From: Geobacter sp. OR-1
GTDB lineage: Bacteria > Desulfobacterota > Desulfuromonadia > Geobacterales > DSM-12255
Reading direction: 5' to 3'
Length of the DNA: 64,000 nt
Assembly (NCBI RefSeq): GCF_000813145.1
Contig: NZ_BAZF01000012.1
Coordinates: forward strand, 102,032-166,031
The position numbers were made by a program, and so were the translations under genes. How positions within the stretch are numbered: the stretch's first letter is position 1; every line of letters begins with the position of its first letter. The notes beneath the pieces are model-generated. The model was not told the DNA's origin. It did no database searches and saw only the letters and a program-made list of their open reading frames with translations. Of this stretch, positions 53,875-62,944 are shown in pieces.

Positions 53875-56675
53875 TTTGCACCCCTCTTTGCCTGTTTTTT
53901 TGATTCCTGAGGTGTGCTTTCACAAACCTGGTCGTCGGATGTTTTCATGAATAGTGCAATGAGAGGGCTGTTTTCGAGGGCGTAAATGGTAACGGCGGCG
54001 TTCTTTTTGTACCAGTCAGGGTCGTCTTCGTGGTTAAGTTTCACATTGCCGGCTCTCAGCTCGTCAATTCTCTGCCGGATGAGACTCATGGCGTTAACTG
54101 CAATCCCAGTCCCTAATTCTTCCATTCCGGTCACACTTTTCTTCACCCAACCGTTACTATCTGCTAAAGCAATCTGGTCATTCAGCATATAGTAGGCGAC
54201 GCTGATCTCGTTGGCCCCTTCGATAGCTTTTTTCAGAGTAGCGTTAGCATCTTTTCCACCGCCACCCGTCTCGATCATCAGCCGGTAGAGCGACGCTTGA
54301 CTATCGTACCCTTTTCTCATTCGGTCCCGTCTTGGGCCACTGCTGGCTTTCTTATAGTCGACCACATAGAGTCGACCCTTAGGGAGTTCAACAAGGAGGT
54401 CGGCACTCCCATGTATAGGAAGGGTATCCAGTTTCCCGCGCAACCAAACCTCGTTGCCGAGAACTTTCGCACCCATCTCCTGCAATAGTTCTTGCCAACG
54501 GAGTGCAGCAATTTCAATATCTCGCTGAAGATGCCGGCGTTCCACATGCCACTCCTGTCCAAGCAGGAATGGTTTCTTGCTAATGATCGCTTGATTGAGC
54601 AAGGCTGGAATTTGAGCTTTAATCTCAGTAGCTTTCGGCAAAGGTTTGTCTGGGCGAAATAAATGTTCAAAGACATCGTGAGCAAGAGTTCCCTTGGAGG
54701 CAACATCCAGGTCCTCCGGAGCCCAGTCAAGGGGTTGTAACCCCGCACGGCTTAGCAGCCAAGCGAATGGTGAAACCATGAGAGTATCAAGACTGCTGGG
54801 GGACTGAGGTTTAGGCGAGCCATCGGCGTAGCAGTGTAGTGCAAGAAGGTCTCGTTGGAGAGAGAGATCTTGCTTCGTCAGCAGCCTTGGCGTCTTTGGG
54901 GAAGCAGTGGTGGCTACGGCAATCCCCCGAGCCTTGGCCCGAGCAGTGCTACTTTCCAACTCCAATATCAAGTCTTCCGGATCGTTAACTCCAAACAATT
55001 TGGCCATGTAGGTGAGAGACTGCGAGGGGCGTAATTCCTTTCCGAAACAATCTCTGCGAGGTATCAAGAAATTGATCCGTTGAGAGGATGCATATAATTG
55101 CTGTTTAAAGAGCTCTCTTCGTCGCTGGGCTATTCCCTCTGAAGTCTCAAGGTCATATCCGCCTATTTGTTGCAGACAAGCAAGATCGACATCAGAGAAA
55201 ATGGCAGATCGGGACGGATCCCCGGGATAGCGGCCATTGCTAAAACCGAGGACGAAGAGCTGCCTCACCTTACGCCAAGGTTGCTCCTGCTCTGTGAATA
55301 TCGCAATGCCTTCGCGCGTGATCGGGCTAGATACTGAAGCAGATATTGCTTCAGGGGAGGCAATCCGCATTAGATCGCCCCACGGGATTTCTCCCGATTT
55401 AGAAAGACACTCTTTCCCTTTTTCTAAAGTCGCCAGAGCACGGGCGAGATGTCCTTCCAGTCCTTCAGTCGCTTGCAACAGAGACGCAAATTGAGATAGA
55501 GCATCCCGTAAGACCGGTGAGCTATCAGCCGTCTGCCGTATTAATTTAAGCATCCTTTTGCTGTTAATTGAGAGCTCGTCAGTGGCTTTCAAGTCGAAAC
55601 CGCCATCCATGATTTCCTGTGCATACTGTTTGCCGACCTCTGCTGTCCATGGCATCAATGGGGAAGACAGGAGTGTGGCTAAAGCCATAGCCGGGGCAGG
55701 TCGACGGCACGTCAACAGAAAGTAGAGCACTGCCTCCTTGCCAAGATCACGGGCCTCCTTCTCATCAGGAAGCCCCGAAAGGGGCAGCCCGGCGTAGTTA
55801 CAGACGCTTCGTAGCGCATCAGTATAGGTTTGGTCAGTTGGCACTAAAAAACCGATCTCCGAGGTGACAAGCGATGGGTCATCAAGAAGTGCTTTTTGAG
55901 CCATCCCCACGGCTACTTCTATTTCTTCAAGGAAATCTCTGACCGCTAACCATTGGATGGAGTCGTCCCTAGTTGCCACCTTGATTTCAGACTCGAATAG
56001 CCCCTTTTGAAGATGGGCAAGGGCTCTCCCCTTCTTCCCGGCAGGTTCATGTAGAACTGCTTTTGCATAAAGAGCATCAAGATCTGGGGATCTTTCACCT
56101 GCATCACTGCCTAGCTTCTCAAGCAGAGCCCTTTGCCAGGGGTTCAACCTAATTTCTTTGGCAGAATAATGGACGGAGACAACGCGCACAGCACGAGCTT
56201 TAGGTGCTGCGATAATGTCTGCCATGGCAGCTAAGTGTGGGGGCAAGACGAAATTAATCGCTTCATGAAGACGAGCAAGGTCAGTCAGGTGTCGAGTCGC
56301 CCGTGCAGAAAGCTCCCCTGGCGATGGAGTTTTAACGCGACCCTCCCGCCCTGCTCCTTCAAGAAGTAAGGAAAGAGTGCTGCTCAAAGTCGCGGCGGTT
56401 TCATCCGGAGCGATCAGGAGACTATCAGCCCAAAAAGAATCTGGGATGTTTGCGGCTGCTTCGGGCAGCTTTTCTCGCCAATCAGAGGATGGTTCTGCTA
56501 ACAGATAAGCTTTTTGTGCCTGGTCGACAAGTTCCAACCAAGTACCCACGATCAATCCGAGTGCCCCCCCCTGCTCGGCAATTTGACGACGAACTCGTCG
56601 CGCAGATGTTCGGTCAGGAAGGAGGAAAAAATGTATCGTGGGCATAGTCGTGGCAGACCTTAATGGTGTCATCAT
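53871..56675 (-). CDS. AddB-like PD-(D/E)XK nuclease partner
   Basis: A ~934-aa protein, coupled by overlap to the AddA-like gene. It starts MPTIHFFLLPDRT if the inner ATG (56645) is used; the outer ATG at 56675 has only a weak ribosome site. The helicase-like body has no Walker A motif, so it is not a motor. The C-terminal nuclease has SPSSLDTLMVSPFAW, GTLAHDVFEHLF, GSADLLVELP and LYVVDYKK. Unlike AddB and the nuclease at the left edge of the window, it lacks the late CX2CX5C cluster and should have no iron-sulphur staple. It likely acts with the AddA-like protein as an end-processing complex. Confidence 0.85.
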   Translation of the reverse strand: MMTPLRSATTMPTIHFFLLPDRTSARRVRRQIAEQGGALGLIVGTWLELVDQAQKAYLLAEPSSDWREKLPEAAANIPDSFWADSLLIAPDETAATLSSTLSLLLEGAGREGRVKTPSPGELSARATRHLTDLARLHEAINFVLPPHLAAMADIIAAPKARAVRVVSVHYSAKEIRLNPWQRALLEKLGSDAGERSPDLDALYAKAVLHEPAGKKGRALAHLQKGLFESEIKVATRDDSIQWLAVRDFLEEIEVAVGMAQKALLDDPSLVTSEIGFLVPTDQTYTDALRSVCNYAGLPLSGLPDEKEARDLGKEAVLYFLLTCRRPAPAMALATLLSSPLMPWTAEVGKQYAQEIMDGGFDLKATDELSINSKRMLKLIRQTADSSPVLRDALSQFASLLQATEGLEGHLARALATLEKGKECLSKSGEIPWGDLMRIASPEAISASVSSPITREGIAIFTEQEQPWRKVRQLFVLGFSNGRYPGDPSRSAIFSDVDLACLQQIGGYDLETSEGIAQRRRELFKQQLYASSQRINFLIPRRDCFGKELRPSQSLTYMAKLFGVNDPEDLILELESSTARAKARGIAVATTASPKTPRLLTKQDLSLQRDLLALHCYADGSPKPQSPSSLDTLMVSPFAWLLSRAGLQPLDWAPEDLDVASKGTLAHDVFEHLFRPDKPLPKATEIKAQIPALLNQAIISKKPFLLGQEWHVERRHLQRDIEIAALRWQELLQEMGAKVLGNEVWLRGKLDTLPIHGSADLLVELPKGRLYVVDYKKASSGPRRDRMRKGYDSQASLYRLMIETGGGGKDANATLKKAIEGANEISVAYYMLNDQIALADSNGWVKKSVTGMEELGTGIAVNAMSLIRQRIDELRAGNVKLNHEDDPDWYKKNAAVTIYALENSPLIALFMKTSDDQVCESTPQESKKQAKRGAK

Positions 56676-56805
56676 TTAATGTCCCTGTGCAACATAAGGA
56701 AGTGATCATAGTCAAACATATATTCCCCTCTCGGCGGAACTCGTAAGCTGCTTTAATTTATAACAATTAATCAAATATTTGCCAGTGCTTAATCCACTAT
56801 AACGA

Positions 56806-58962
56806 TTAAAATCCGATTCTACTGGTCGGGCCACCTTTTACCTCACACTCACGACGAAGCAGTTCATACAACTCGCCAGCTGTGGGGCCTTCACCCCAGA
56901 GCTCAAACTGACGGTTTGCAACGGCGAAATCACCCGGTGTTAGTCTCTCCAAACGTCTAACTTGAGGTTCCCATTCTTCAGCATCGCCGATGTTGCCTCC
57001 AAGCCTTCCGAGCTCTTGACAGAAGAGTCCCCAACGCTGATCCGGTTTAAGAACTTCAAACCTAACTTTAAATGAAAACCTACGCAGGCTCGCTTGGTCC
57101 AGTTTGTCCATAAGGTTGGTCGTGCAGACGAATATTCCTTCGAAGGCTTCCATCTGGGTAAGGAGCTCGTTCACCTGAGTTACTTCCCAACTCTGGTGAG
57201 CCCCCCGTCTATCTGCCAAAAAGCTATCCGCCTCATCAAGCACCAGCAATGCGTTCTGCTGCCTTGCCTCATCGAACATGTTGGCAATATTTTTCTCGCT
57301 CTCACCGACATATTTGTCGAGAAGGTCCGAGGCTCGTCGAACTATTACAGGCAGGCCAAGTTCATCTGAGATGTAACGAGCCAACTCGCTCTTGCCAGTC
57401 CCGGCTGCCCCGTAGAAGCAGAAGTTGCCGTGTGGCCGCTTCTTCAGTCCTTCAATCAGTCGAGATATATCACTGTCAATATTGAGCCAATCGAGGTTAT
57501 ACCCCGTCCAGACACGGTTTCGTGCCGGCATCCGACGCTGATCAAGGAGAGTGATGCTTCGCTGCAATGTCTGCTCTACCAGCTCCCTTGCCCGCTGATT
57601 GTCATTTGTAGCAGCTACACTTGCAACTTTGGCTGCTCTCTCCAGCTGTGCTGGGGTGAGTTCCTCATTGCCGGCGATTCGCTCAAGCCAGTCAATCGGC
57701 GGATCAAATACATCCAAGTGATGCTGGGCAATAGTCATACGCACTTTTTTGGGCGGAACCGGGAAGTTTATGGAGTAATCGAAACGTCGGCGATAGGCAT
57801 GGTCGATCTGCCAGGTACGGTTACTAATCCAGATAGACGGGACCTGGTTCTGCTCCATAGTCCTGTTGATCCATGCTTTGCCGCCAACCTGTTTCCCGCC
57901 CTCGTCACCGCCGCCGCCAAAAAGAAACTTTAAGAAGCCAAAATCATTAGGGAAGACATCTTCCACTTCGTCGAAAAGCAAAACAGCATTGCTGGAATTA
58001 GTGAGCAGCCGCTGACAGAAGCTGTATGCTCTAAGTCGGCTTTCGCCTCGTATCGGGTCACCGTCTGAGTCAGAATAGGCGATCTCATAGAGATCAACCC
58101 CTAACTTTCTTCCCAGAGCTTGAGCGTATTCCGTCTTCCCTACACCCGGCTTACCGGAAAAAAGAATGTTTACCCCCGCAGTCCGGTGCTCTACTGCGTT
58201 CCCCAGGTAATCAAGTAAAGCCGAGGTGTCTGTTCCAAGGTGAGGGAAGTTTGCCAGTGTAAGTGAAGGGACAGACGCCTTCCGCAGGAACCGGCTGGAA
58301 AGCTCTTCCACGCTGTCGTGTTGGTTAAGCAGAACCCCATTTAGCCCCTTGATCATATCGATCTTGCCTTCGAGATCTACTGTGCCGCTGTTTATCTTGA
58401 GCAGCCCGGCTGCAGTGAGTGCTCCATCATGGCTGCATACAGTCTTGAACTCGGCTTCAGGTATGCCGGTGAGTCCGTTCAGAATTCTTAGGAAATGGGG
58501 GTTAGAGGTTTTTTCGCATCGGCTGGATACTGCATCCCTAAATGTGGGGAATAGGTCGAATAATGCCGCAAAGAGCAGTAGAGCCTGTCCTGACTCACCT
58601 AGGTTGAGCAGTTGATCAAATAGTGCGATGTTTGCAAAGAGAGGCATGTCGGGCGACAGCTCCTCGTTCTCCAACACCTGCAACTGCTCAAGAAGTATCT
58701 TGCGACACTGAGACGTTGTGGGGCGTCGCCGTGAGTTACTTTGAAATTCGTCTTCGTCTAAACCGACAACGGCCAGAAAATCGTCATCATTGAAGATGGA
58801 AGGCCAGCCCTCACCTTTGCTGGGTTCATGCCAGTTAAGCAAAAGAGCCATCCTGATGAGCCAGGAACCGAGCAGCGGTCGATATTCACACAGTGTGGAG
58901 TCGAAACGAGAGGGGATTGGTTTGTGATTTCGCGTTTGGGTAATGAATGCAGGTAATGGCAT
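56806..58962 (-). CDS. Tandem AAA+ ATPase (Cdc48/Ycf46-like)
   Basis: About 718 aa from ATG 58962, which has GGAGG 7 nt upstream; the upstream start at 59040 has none. Two AAA+ modules are visible: GKPGVGKTEYA near 268-275 with AVLLFDEVEDVF, and GAAGTGKSELARYI near 517-524 with LLVLDEADSFLADR and an arginine-rich SLRRFSFKVRF. The first contains an unusual glycine-rich insertion (FGGGGDEGGKQVGG). The N-terminal ~250 residues are helical and unrecognised. It probably forms a ring that remodels a partner. Neighbours are a phosphoesterase and a FtsZ-like protein upstream, and the AddAB-like pair downstream. Confidence 0.88.
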   Translation of the reverse strand: MPLPAFITQTRNHKPIPSRFDSTLCEYRPLLGSWLIRMALLLNWHEPSKGEGWPSIFNDDDFLAVVGLDEDEFQSNSRRRPTTSQCRKILLEQLQVLENEELSPDMPLFANIALFDQLLNLGESGQALLLFAALFDLFPTFRDAVSSRCEKTSNPHFLRILNGLTGIPEAEFKTVCSHDGALTAAGLLKINSGTVDLEGKIDMIKGLNGVLLNQHDSVEELSSRFLRKASVPSLTLANFPHLGTDTSALLDYLGNAVEHRTAGVNILFSGKPGVGKTEYAQALGRKLGVDLYEIAYSDSDGDPIRGESRLRAYSFCQRLLTNSSNAVLLFDEVEDVFPNDFGFLKFLFGGGGDEGGKQVGGKAWINRTMEQNQVPSIWISNRTWQIDHAYRRRFDYSINFPVPPKKVRMTIAQHHLDVFDPPIDWLERIAGNEELTPAQLERAAKVASVAATNDNQRARELVEQTLQRSITLLDQRRMPARNRVWTGYNLDWLNIDSDISRLIEGLKKRPHGNFCFYGAAGTGKSELARYISDELGLPVIVRRASDLLDKYVGESEKNIANMFDEARQQNALLVLDEADSFLADRRGAHQSWEVTQVNELLTQMEAFEGIFVCTTNLMDKLDQASLRRFSFKVRFEVLKPDQRWGLFCQELGRLGGNIGDAEEWEPQVRRLERLTPGDFAVANRQFELWGEGPTAGELYELLRRECEVKGGPTSRIGF

Positions 58963-59069
58963 GATGAACCTCCGTCTGTGTTGACTTCTTATAAATCCAC
59001 AGTAGCAGAGGCGTACGTCAAAACCTGTCGTGTTACACACAGTAAGTTAGATCACTTCTTTTCAATATT

Positions 59070-59675
59070 TCACACGAATAATATTTCATGGGCTGGAACT
59101 GCTGAGCCATGCTGTGCTCCTGGATTTATAATTTCAATACCCAAAAGGCAATCTCTTGTTGACGATGGCTTTTCGACATGACCACACAATATATATCGTG
59201 GTCGGAGAGATCCTTCTGCTAACGCACGATACAACTCCTCGTCACCCCAATCTGCGGTCTTACCTGATACCACAGACTGTGCGGTTGCCGAATTACGCGG
59301 CGGGACATGTGTCAGAAGAACGTCGCAGTCGCTGAATTGATGATAATTTGCTCCCAAATACGGTACGCAGCCAAATCTGATTCCGTTGAACAGCTTTTTC
59401 TGATTATCTCTGCATATTTTTTTACTGCGTAGATTGGAAAGCCAACCGCACTCTGCCAACGGGTCAAGGTCATGATTACCGCTACAGATAAATATTTGCA
59501 CTCCCAATTCTTGCATCCAGTTGGCAACCCATTCGGCCTGTCGGATGAAATCGTCAGAAGTACTGTCAAGGAAATCACCTGTCAGGCACAGGCAGTCATA
59601 GGAGCTTTTTTGATCTGCGAGCCACTGAAATTGAGTTTTGTTAAAATGCAGATCACCAGCTACCAGAATTTTCAT
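59070..59675 (-). CDS. Calcineurin-like metallophosphoesterase
   Basis: A compact 201-aa phosphoesterase with the metal blocks VAGDLHF, LTGDFLD, CSGNHDLDP, LLTHVPP and LCGHVEKP. It is smaller than the phosphoesterase at 19234-20025 and belongs to a different branch; the last block reads GHVEKP instead of GHTH. No signal peptide is seen. Substrate is unknown. It sits between a FtsZ-like gene and an AAA ATPase, all transcribed the same way. Confidence 0.88.
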   Translation of the reverse strand: MKILVAGDLHFNKTQFQWLADQKSSYDCLCLTGDFLDSTSDDFIRQAEWVANWMQELGVQIFICSGNHDLDPLAECGWLSNLRSKKICRDNQKKLFNGIRFGCVPYLGANYHQFSDCDVLLTHVPPRNSATAQSVVSGKTADWGDEELYRALAEGSLRPRYILCGHVEKPSSTRDCLLGIEIINPGAQHGSAVPAHEILFV

Positions 59676-59772
59676 AAAGTTACTTCTTTACCAGATTAAA
59701 TTTGTGTTGTCCGTCAAGTAGATATGAACTTAATGTGTAATTAACCAGTGCGCCTTATTCTACTTACGCGTT

Positions 59773-60720
59773 TTACATGGGGTGCTCTACTGGCTCCGTA
59801 GCTATTATCGTCACCCTGACATTTGCCCCCAAGGTTTCATCAATTATCAAACCACAAATAATATTTACATCATCATTGCAAGCACCGTGAATGGAACAAC
59901 TCGCTTCTTCAAAATCTTGCATAGTAATGAGAGTAGAGCCCTCGATAAGTGCAAGAAAACCACTCGCTTTTAAGAGATCTGCCCCCTGCTCCCTTACCCT
60001 GGCTAATGCGTTCTCTGCCGCAAAATGCCCTTTGTTAGCCCCACCGGCAACACCAATACCGAGACATGCATATCTGTCGGCCCCCAAAATACTCTTTATA
60101 TCGGCAAAATCGACACAGATCATGCCACGAACAGTAGTCAATCGAGTAATGGCAGATACCAGATGACGGGCCGAAAACTCCCCAGGAAAACCTTTTGTAA
60201 ATGCTCCTGCACCAATAGATGCTGTATTGTCGACCAAGCAGGCATCAGAAACATTCAACCAACAATTGTAAGCAGTGGTACAATTCCAGTCTTGCCTTCT
60301 ACTACCATCAGGAGAATGGATGATAGAGACAACCAAAGCCCCTGCTTCTCGTGCTGCCGTGCCTAAAGCCTCTTTTATTGCCACAGAGTTGAATGTATCA
60401 AGTGCGGAAACCAAGAAGAGGAGGTCGCTTGCTCTTGCGGCTTCAAACACAGAGGCAAGGTCTGGTTGAATCTGAGTTTTGGGGTCGAAAAACACTTCGA
60501 AACAGTGCAAGTGGAGTTGATTATTAGTCAACGGGCGTATTATTCTGGCCCCGATTGCTCCAATCCCTACAACATTGATGCGGGCATTTTCTTGTTCAGG
60601 GTCAAGTATCAACAGTGGATTTGCGTGAGCGCGCACTATGAGATTGGTCAACATCTCCGGAATGATCAGAACGCCGAGCGACCCGATAGTAAATCCTTTG
60701 ATAAAGTCACGTCTGTTCAT
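59773..60720 (-). CDS. Degenerate FtsZ/tubulin homologue with Tat-like N-terminus
   Basis: A 315-aa protein that aligns by eye along most of FtsZ: INVVGIGAIGARII (G-loop T1), EAGALVVSII, ICVDFADIKSIL (T7 catalytic loop with both Asp), LGIGVAGGANKGHFAAENAL, and NIICGLIIDETLGANVRVTI. The GTP-binding signature GGGTGTG (T4) is absent; that position reads LVSALDTFNS near residue 104. The N-terminus NRRDFIKGFTIGSLGVL looks like a twin-arginine signal, which is very unusual for a tubulin relative. I infer an FtsZ-derived protein that no longer hydrolyses GTP and may be exported or membrane-anchored, or one whose RR motif is accidental. It lies in a block with AAA ATPases and a phosphoesterase. Confidence 0.8.
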   Translation of the reverse strand: MNRRDFIKGFTIGSLGVLIIPEMLTNLIVRAHANPLLILDPEQENARINVVGIGAIGARIIRPLTNNQLHLHCFEVFFDPKTQIQPDLASVFEAARASDLLFLVSALDTFNSVAIKEALGTAAREAGALVVSIIHSPDGSRRQDWNCTTAYNCWLNVSDACLVDNTASIGAGAFTKGFPGEFSARHLVSAITRLTTVRGMICVDFADIKSILGADRYACLGIGVAGGANKGHFAAENALARVREQGADLLKASGFLALIEGSTLITMQDFEEASCSIHGACNDDVNIICGLIIDETLGANVRVTIIATEPVEHPM

Positions 60721-60801
60721 TCCTGGTCTAACCTCAACATCTGAATCACTGCCTCACGAACTAGTATTTTTCACTTTGCGTACCCTCTGGAGAAAGAGAG
60801 G

Positions 60802-61806
60802 TTAGGATTTTGCTGAACAATACCTCTGTGCCATTCCTTTAGCCGTCTCTATCATCTCGTCTCGCAGTTTTTTTGGCTTCAATACCTCAACCTGATCTCC
60901 AAAACCTAGCAACCACCAGCGTAGTTGTGAGGTGTCGGCAACCGTAGCGGAGACGATGACTTCGTCTGCAGATTTATTCTTGATCTCCTGATCATTAGAA
61001 AGAGGGGTTTCCCGGAGATGGTAGGCTGCCCCCGGAGAAAAACTCGCTACCAGCTTAATGTTCCCCTCGCTAAGCGGGAAGTCCAACTCCTTCTGCTCCT
61101 TAACGTATCGTTCCAGTGAGAAGCCGTTGATTTCGCGTGCTTCTGTGTCAAGGGGTGATGCGGATTCAAAACGATGCAGCGGCATCAACTTTATATCGTC
61201 GTAATCCCAGAGGGTGCAAACTAGATAAACCGTCTTATTGACAAAGACCAGCCCGAGCGGATTGACGGTACATGGATCCATCATTGTCCCGTCCCTTTTG
61301 CAGTATGCCGCGGTAAAGCGACGATCGTTGAATAACGCTTGATACACCACCCCCAACACCTCTTCGTTGATGGTCGGGGGGAGAAGGGGTTGGCCTCTCT
61401 GTATGATCTGGACTTTTTCCAACCAAGCCTGATGATGCCCCTGCGGATCTTGATTGACCACTCTCGCGGCTTCCGTAAAATGTTTTTCGGCGGCCATCAA
61501 ACAGGCATTGGGGATTAATGGTCGCATGAATGCCTGCATCAAGCGGAACGTAAGCGCGGTATTCAGATCCATCCCAGGCAGGAGCACTGTTGCATCTTTC
61601 GACCAACACCAGCCTCGGGGGCTTTTCTCATCACCGTCAATCTGAAAATCTTTACTCAATTTTGCGAGATCCCGCTGGATAGTACGTAATACTCTTTCGT
61701 CTGCGCCTAAACCATGCAAGGCTTTTTGAATATCAGTGGTAGAAGTGCGTTTAGGATATGGTTTTAGTAATCTGAGAATGTTGAAGTAGCGAACGAATGT
61801 ATTCAT
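60802..61806 (-). CDS. WYL-domain transcriptional regulator (YafY-like)
   Basis: About 334 aa from ATG 61806, which has GAGGAG upstream; ATG 61824 is less likely. The N-terminal ~75 residues are a winged helix (YFNILRLLKPYPK, LRTIQRDLAKLS). The WYL domain follows around residues 160-230 with TVYLVCTLWDYDDIKLMPLHRFES, and a C-terminal WCX-like domain with RWWLLGFGDQVEVL. WYL proteins in defence islands repress or tune their systems in response to nucleotide-like ligands. Its position in the minus-strand block suggests control of the AAA/FtsZ-like genes. Confidence 0.9.
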   Translation of the reverse strand: MNTFVRYFNILRLLKPYPKRTSTTDIQKALHGLGADERVLRTIQRDLAKLSKDFQIDGDEKSPRGWCWSKDATVLLPGMDLNTALTFRLMQAFMRPLIPNACLMAAEKHFTEAARVVNQDPQGHHQAWLEKVQIIQRGQPLLPPTINEEVLGVVYQALFNDRRFTAAYCKRDGTMMDPCTVNPLGLVFVNKTVYLVCTLWDYDDIKLMPLHRFESASPLDTEAREINGFSLERYVKEQKELDFPLSEGNIKLVASFSPGAAYHLRETPLSNDQEIKNKSADEVIVSATVADTSQLRWWLLGFGDQVEVLKPKKLRDEMIETAKGMAQRYCSAKS

Positions 61807-61881
61807 TGGGTTTTCACTCCTCATGGATGGATTCTAGTAAAAGTGCGAGACAGCATATTTCATGTTCTATCAGCCCCCCCT

Positions 61882-62268
61882 TTATTCCATATAGTGACGA
61901 TTGCACGATGCGCAACTGTAGTGCTCATCATTCACTATTTCAATCTCAACCTTATCATGCTCGAAGAAGTCGAGAATCGTGTTAACGATATCATCATCCA
62001 GACAGCGGTCAACGTATAGCCTCGCCATCTGTCGCTTTGGGAAATAAACCAGTCGTCCCCGCGGGTAATAGTCATAGGCATGTGATTTAAACTTGCTTTC
62101 CGGCTTATTGCCGGCATGCAATCTTTCCCAGAACTCATAATGCCCGCCATACTGCAACGCATCTCCGTACGGCTCTGCATCTTTGAGCGCCACAGCTTTC
62201 CCCACGATGTCTTTGTCCACGAACCAGTAGATGCCTACCTTGATGTCAGGTGTCAGGTCTTCATTCAT
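61882..62268 (-). CDS. Small unknown protein (128 aa)
   Basis: ATG 62268 (MNEDLTPDIKVGIYWFVD) is preferred because the upstream start at 62355 would overlap the previous gene's end; GGAG is about 10 nt upstream. The protein has YWFVDKDIVGKAV, AEPYGDALQYGGHYEFWERL and YYPRGRLVYFPKRQ, a layout I recall from uncharacterised small proteins, and a CASC pair near the end that could bind zinc. No function is known to me. It is 43 bp downstream of the next gene on the same strand. Confidence 0.6.
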   Translation of the reverse strand: MNEDLTPDIKVGIYWFVDKDIVGKAVALKDAEPYGDALQYGGHYEFWERLHAGNKPESKFKSHAYDYYPRGRLVYFPKRQMARLYVDRCLDDDIVNTILDFFEHDKVEIEIVNDEHYSCASCNRHYME

Positions 62269-62311
62269 TCTGCGGTTTCTCCATTTTCCTCCTCTTTTCA
62301 GCCAAAGGTCG

Positions 62312-62941
62312 TTACTCTTCTCCAATTTCTCTAGAGGGATTCCCTTCGGATACAAATGCTAAATGCTTCTTTTCCTTGTCACTCAGCATCCACGACCAGG
62401 TTCGAGTCTCTTGATACACCGCAGCAGAGGCATTCCCCTCTGCATCGTCCTGCAGCACCACAAGTCCCCTATGAAATCCCTGAGCCATCCATTTGTATAG
62501 TCGACAAGGATGACCGTAGACAGTCAGCTCATGGATTCCGTCAGCGATCTTCTTCGGTTCCCTGTCGATAAAAACGTGCATCTGCTTACCCAGGTCAACC
62601 TTGAACCGCTCTATGCCGATCTGCCTGATCACTTCTATCAGCCGACCATGGAACCAGATGCCGTAGCAGTCCTCATAACCTACCTTGGTGTCATCAACCT
62701 CCTTTTCCTGCTCTTCGCCGGGGAAATTCTCTATACCGCCTTTTATAACACTTGCTCGTTCCCGGTCTTCTTCAGAGGTCTCTACAACAACTGACTCCTT
62801 TGGTTTTCGAACTTTGGCTGCGGCTTTACGACGAGTCTTTTCTGCTTCTTCCTCTGCCTTTTTCTTTGCTTTCAAAGCTTCTTCTGCGGCCTTGACAGCT
62901 TTTATTCGTTTCTCGAAGTCAACGATACAAATGGCTTTCAT
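62312..62941 (-). CDS. Unknown protein with N-terminal Lys/Glu-rich helix (209 aa)
   Basis: Starts behind GGGAGGG. The first ~60 residues are a basic/acidic alternating helix (AAEEALKAKKKAEEEAEKTR), probably a coiled coil. The remainder (YGIWFHGRLIEVIRQIGIER, HELTVYGHPCRLYKWMAQGF) is a globular domain I do not recognise. It begins 3 bp after the AAA gene's stop, so it is co-translated and likely a partner of that ATPase. Confidence 0.65.
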   Translation of the reverse strand: MKAICIVDFEKRIKAVKAAEEALKAKKKAEEEAEKTRRKAAAKVRKPKESVVVETSEEDRERASVIKGGIENFPGEEQEKEVDDTKVGYEDCYGIWFHGRLIEVIRQIGIERFKVDLGKQMHVFIDREPKKIADGIHELTVYGHPCRLYKWMAQGFHRGLVVLQDDAEGNASAAVYQETRTWSWMLSDKEKKHLAFVSEGNPSREIGEE

Positions 62942-62944
62942 GTT

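Noticed and set aside
57430..57933. Plus-strand open frame opposite the tandem AAA gene
   Set aside because: It is antisense to strongly conserved AAA motifs, has no ribosome site and no domain.
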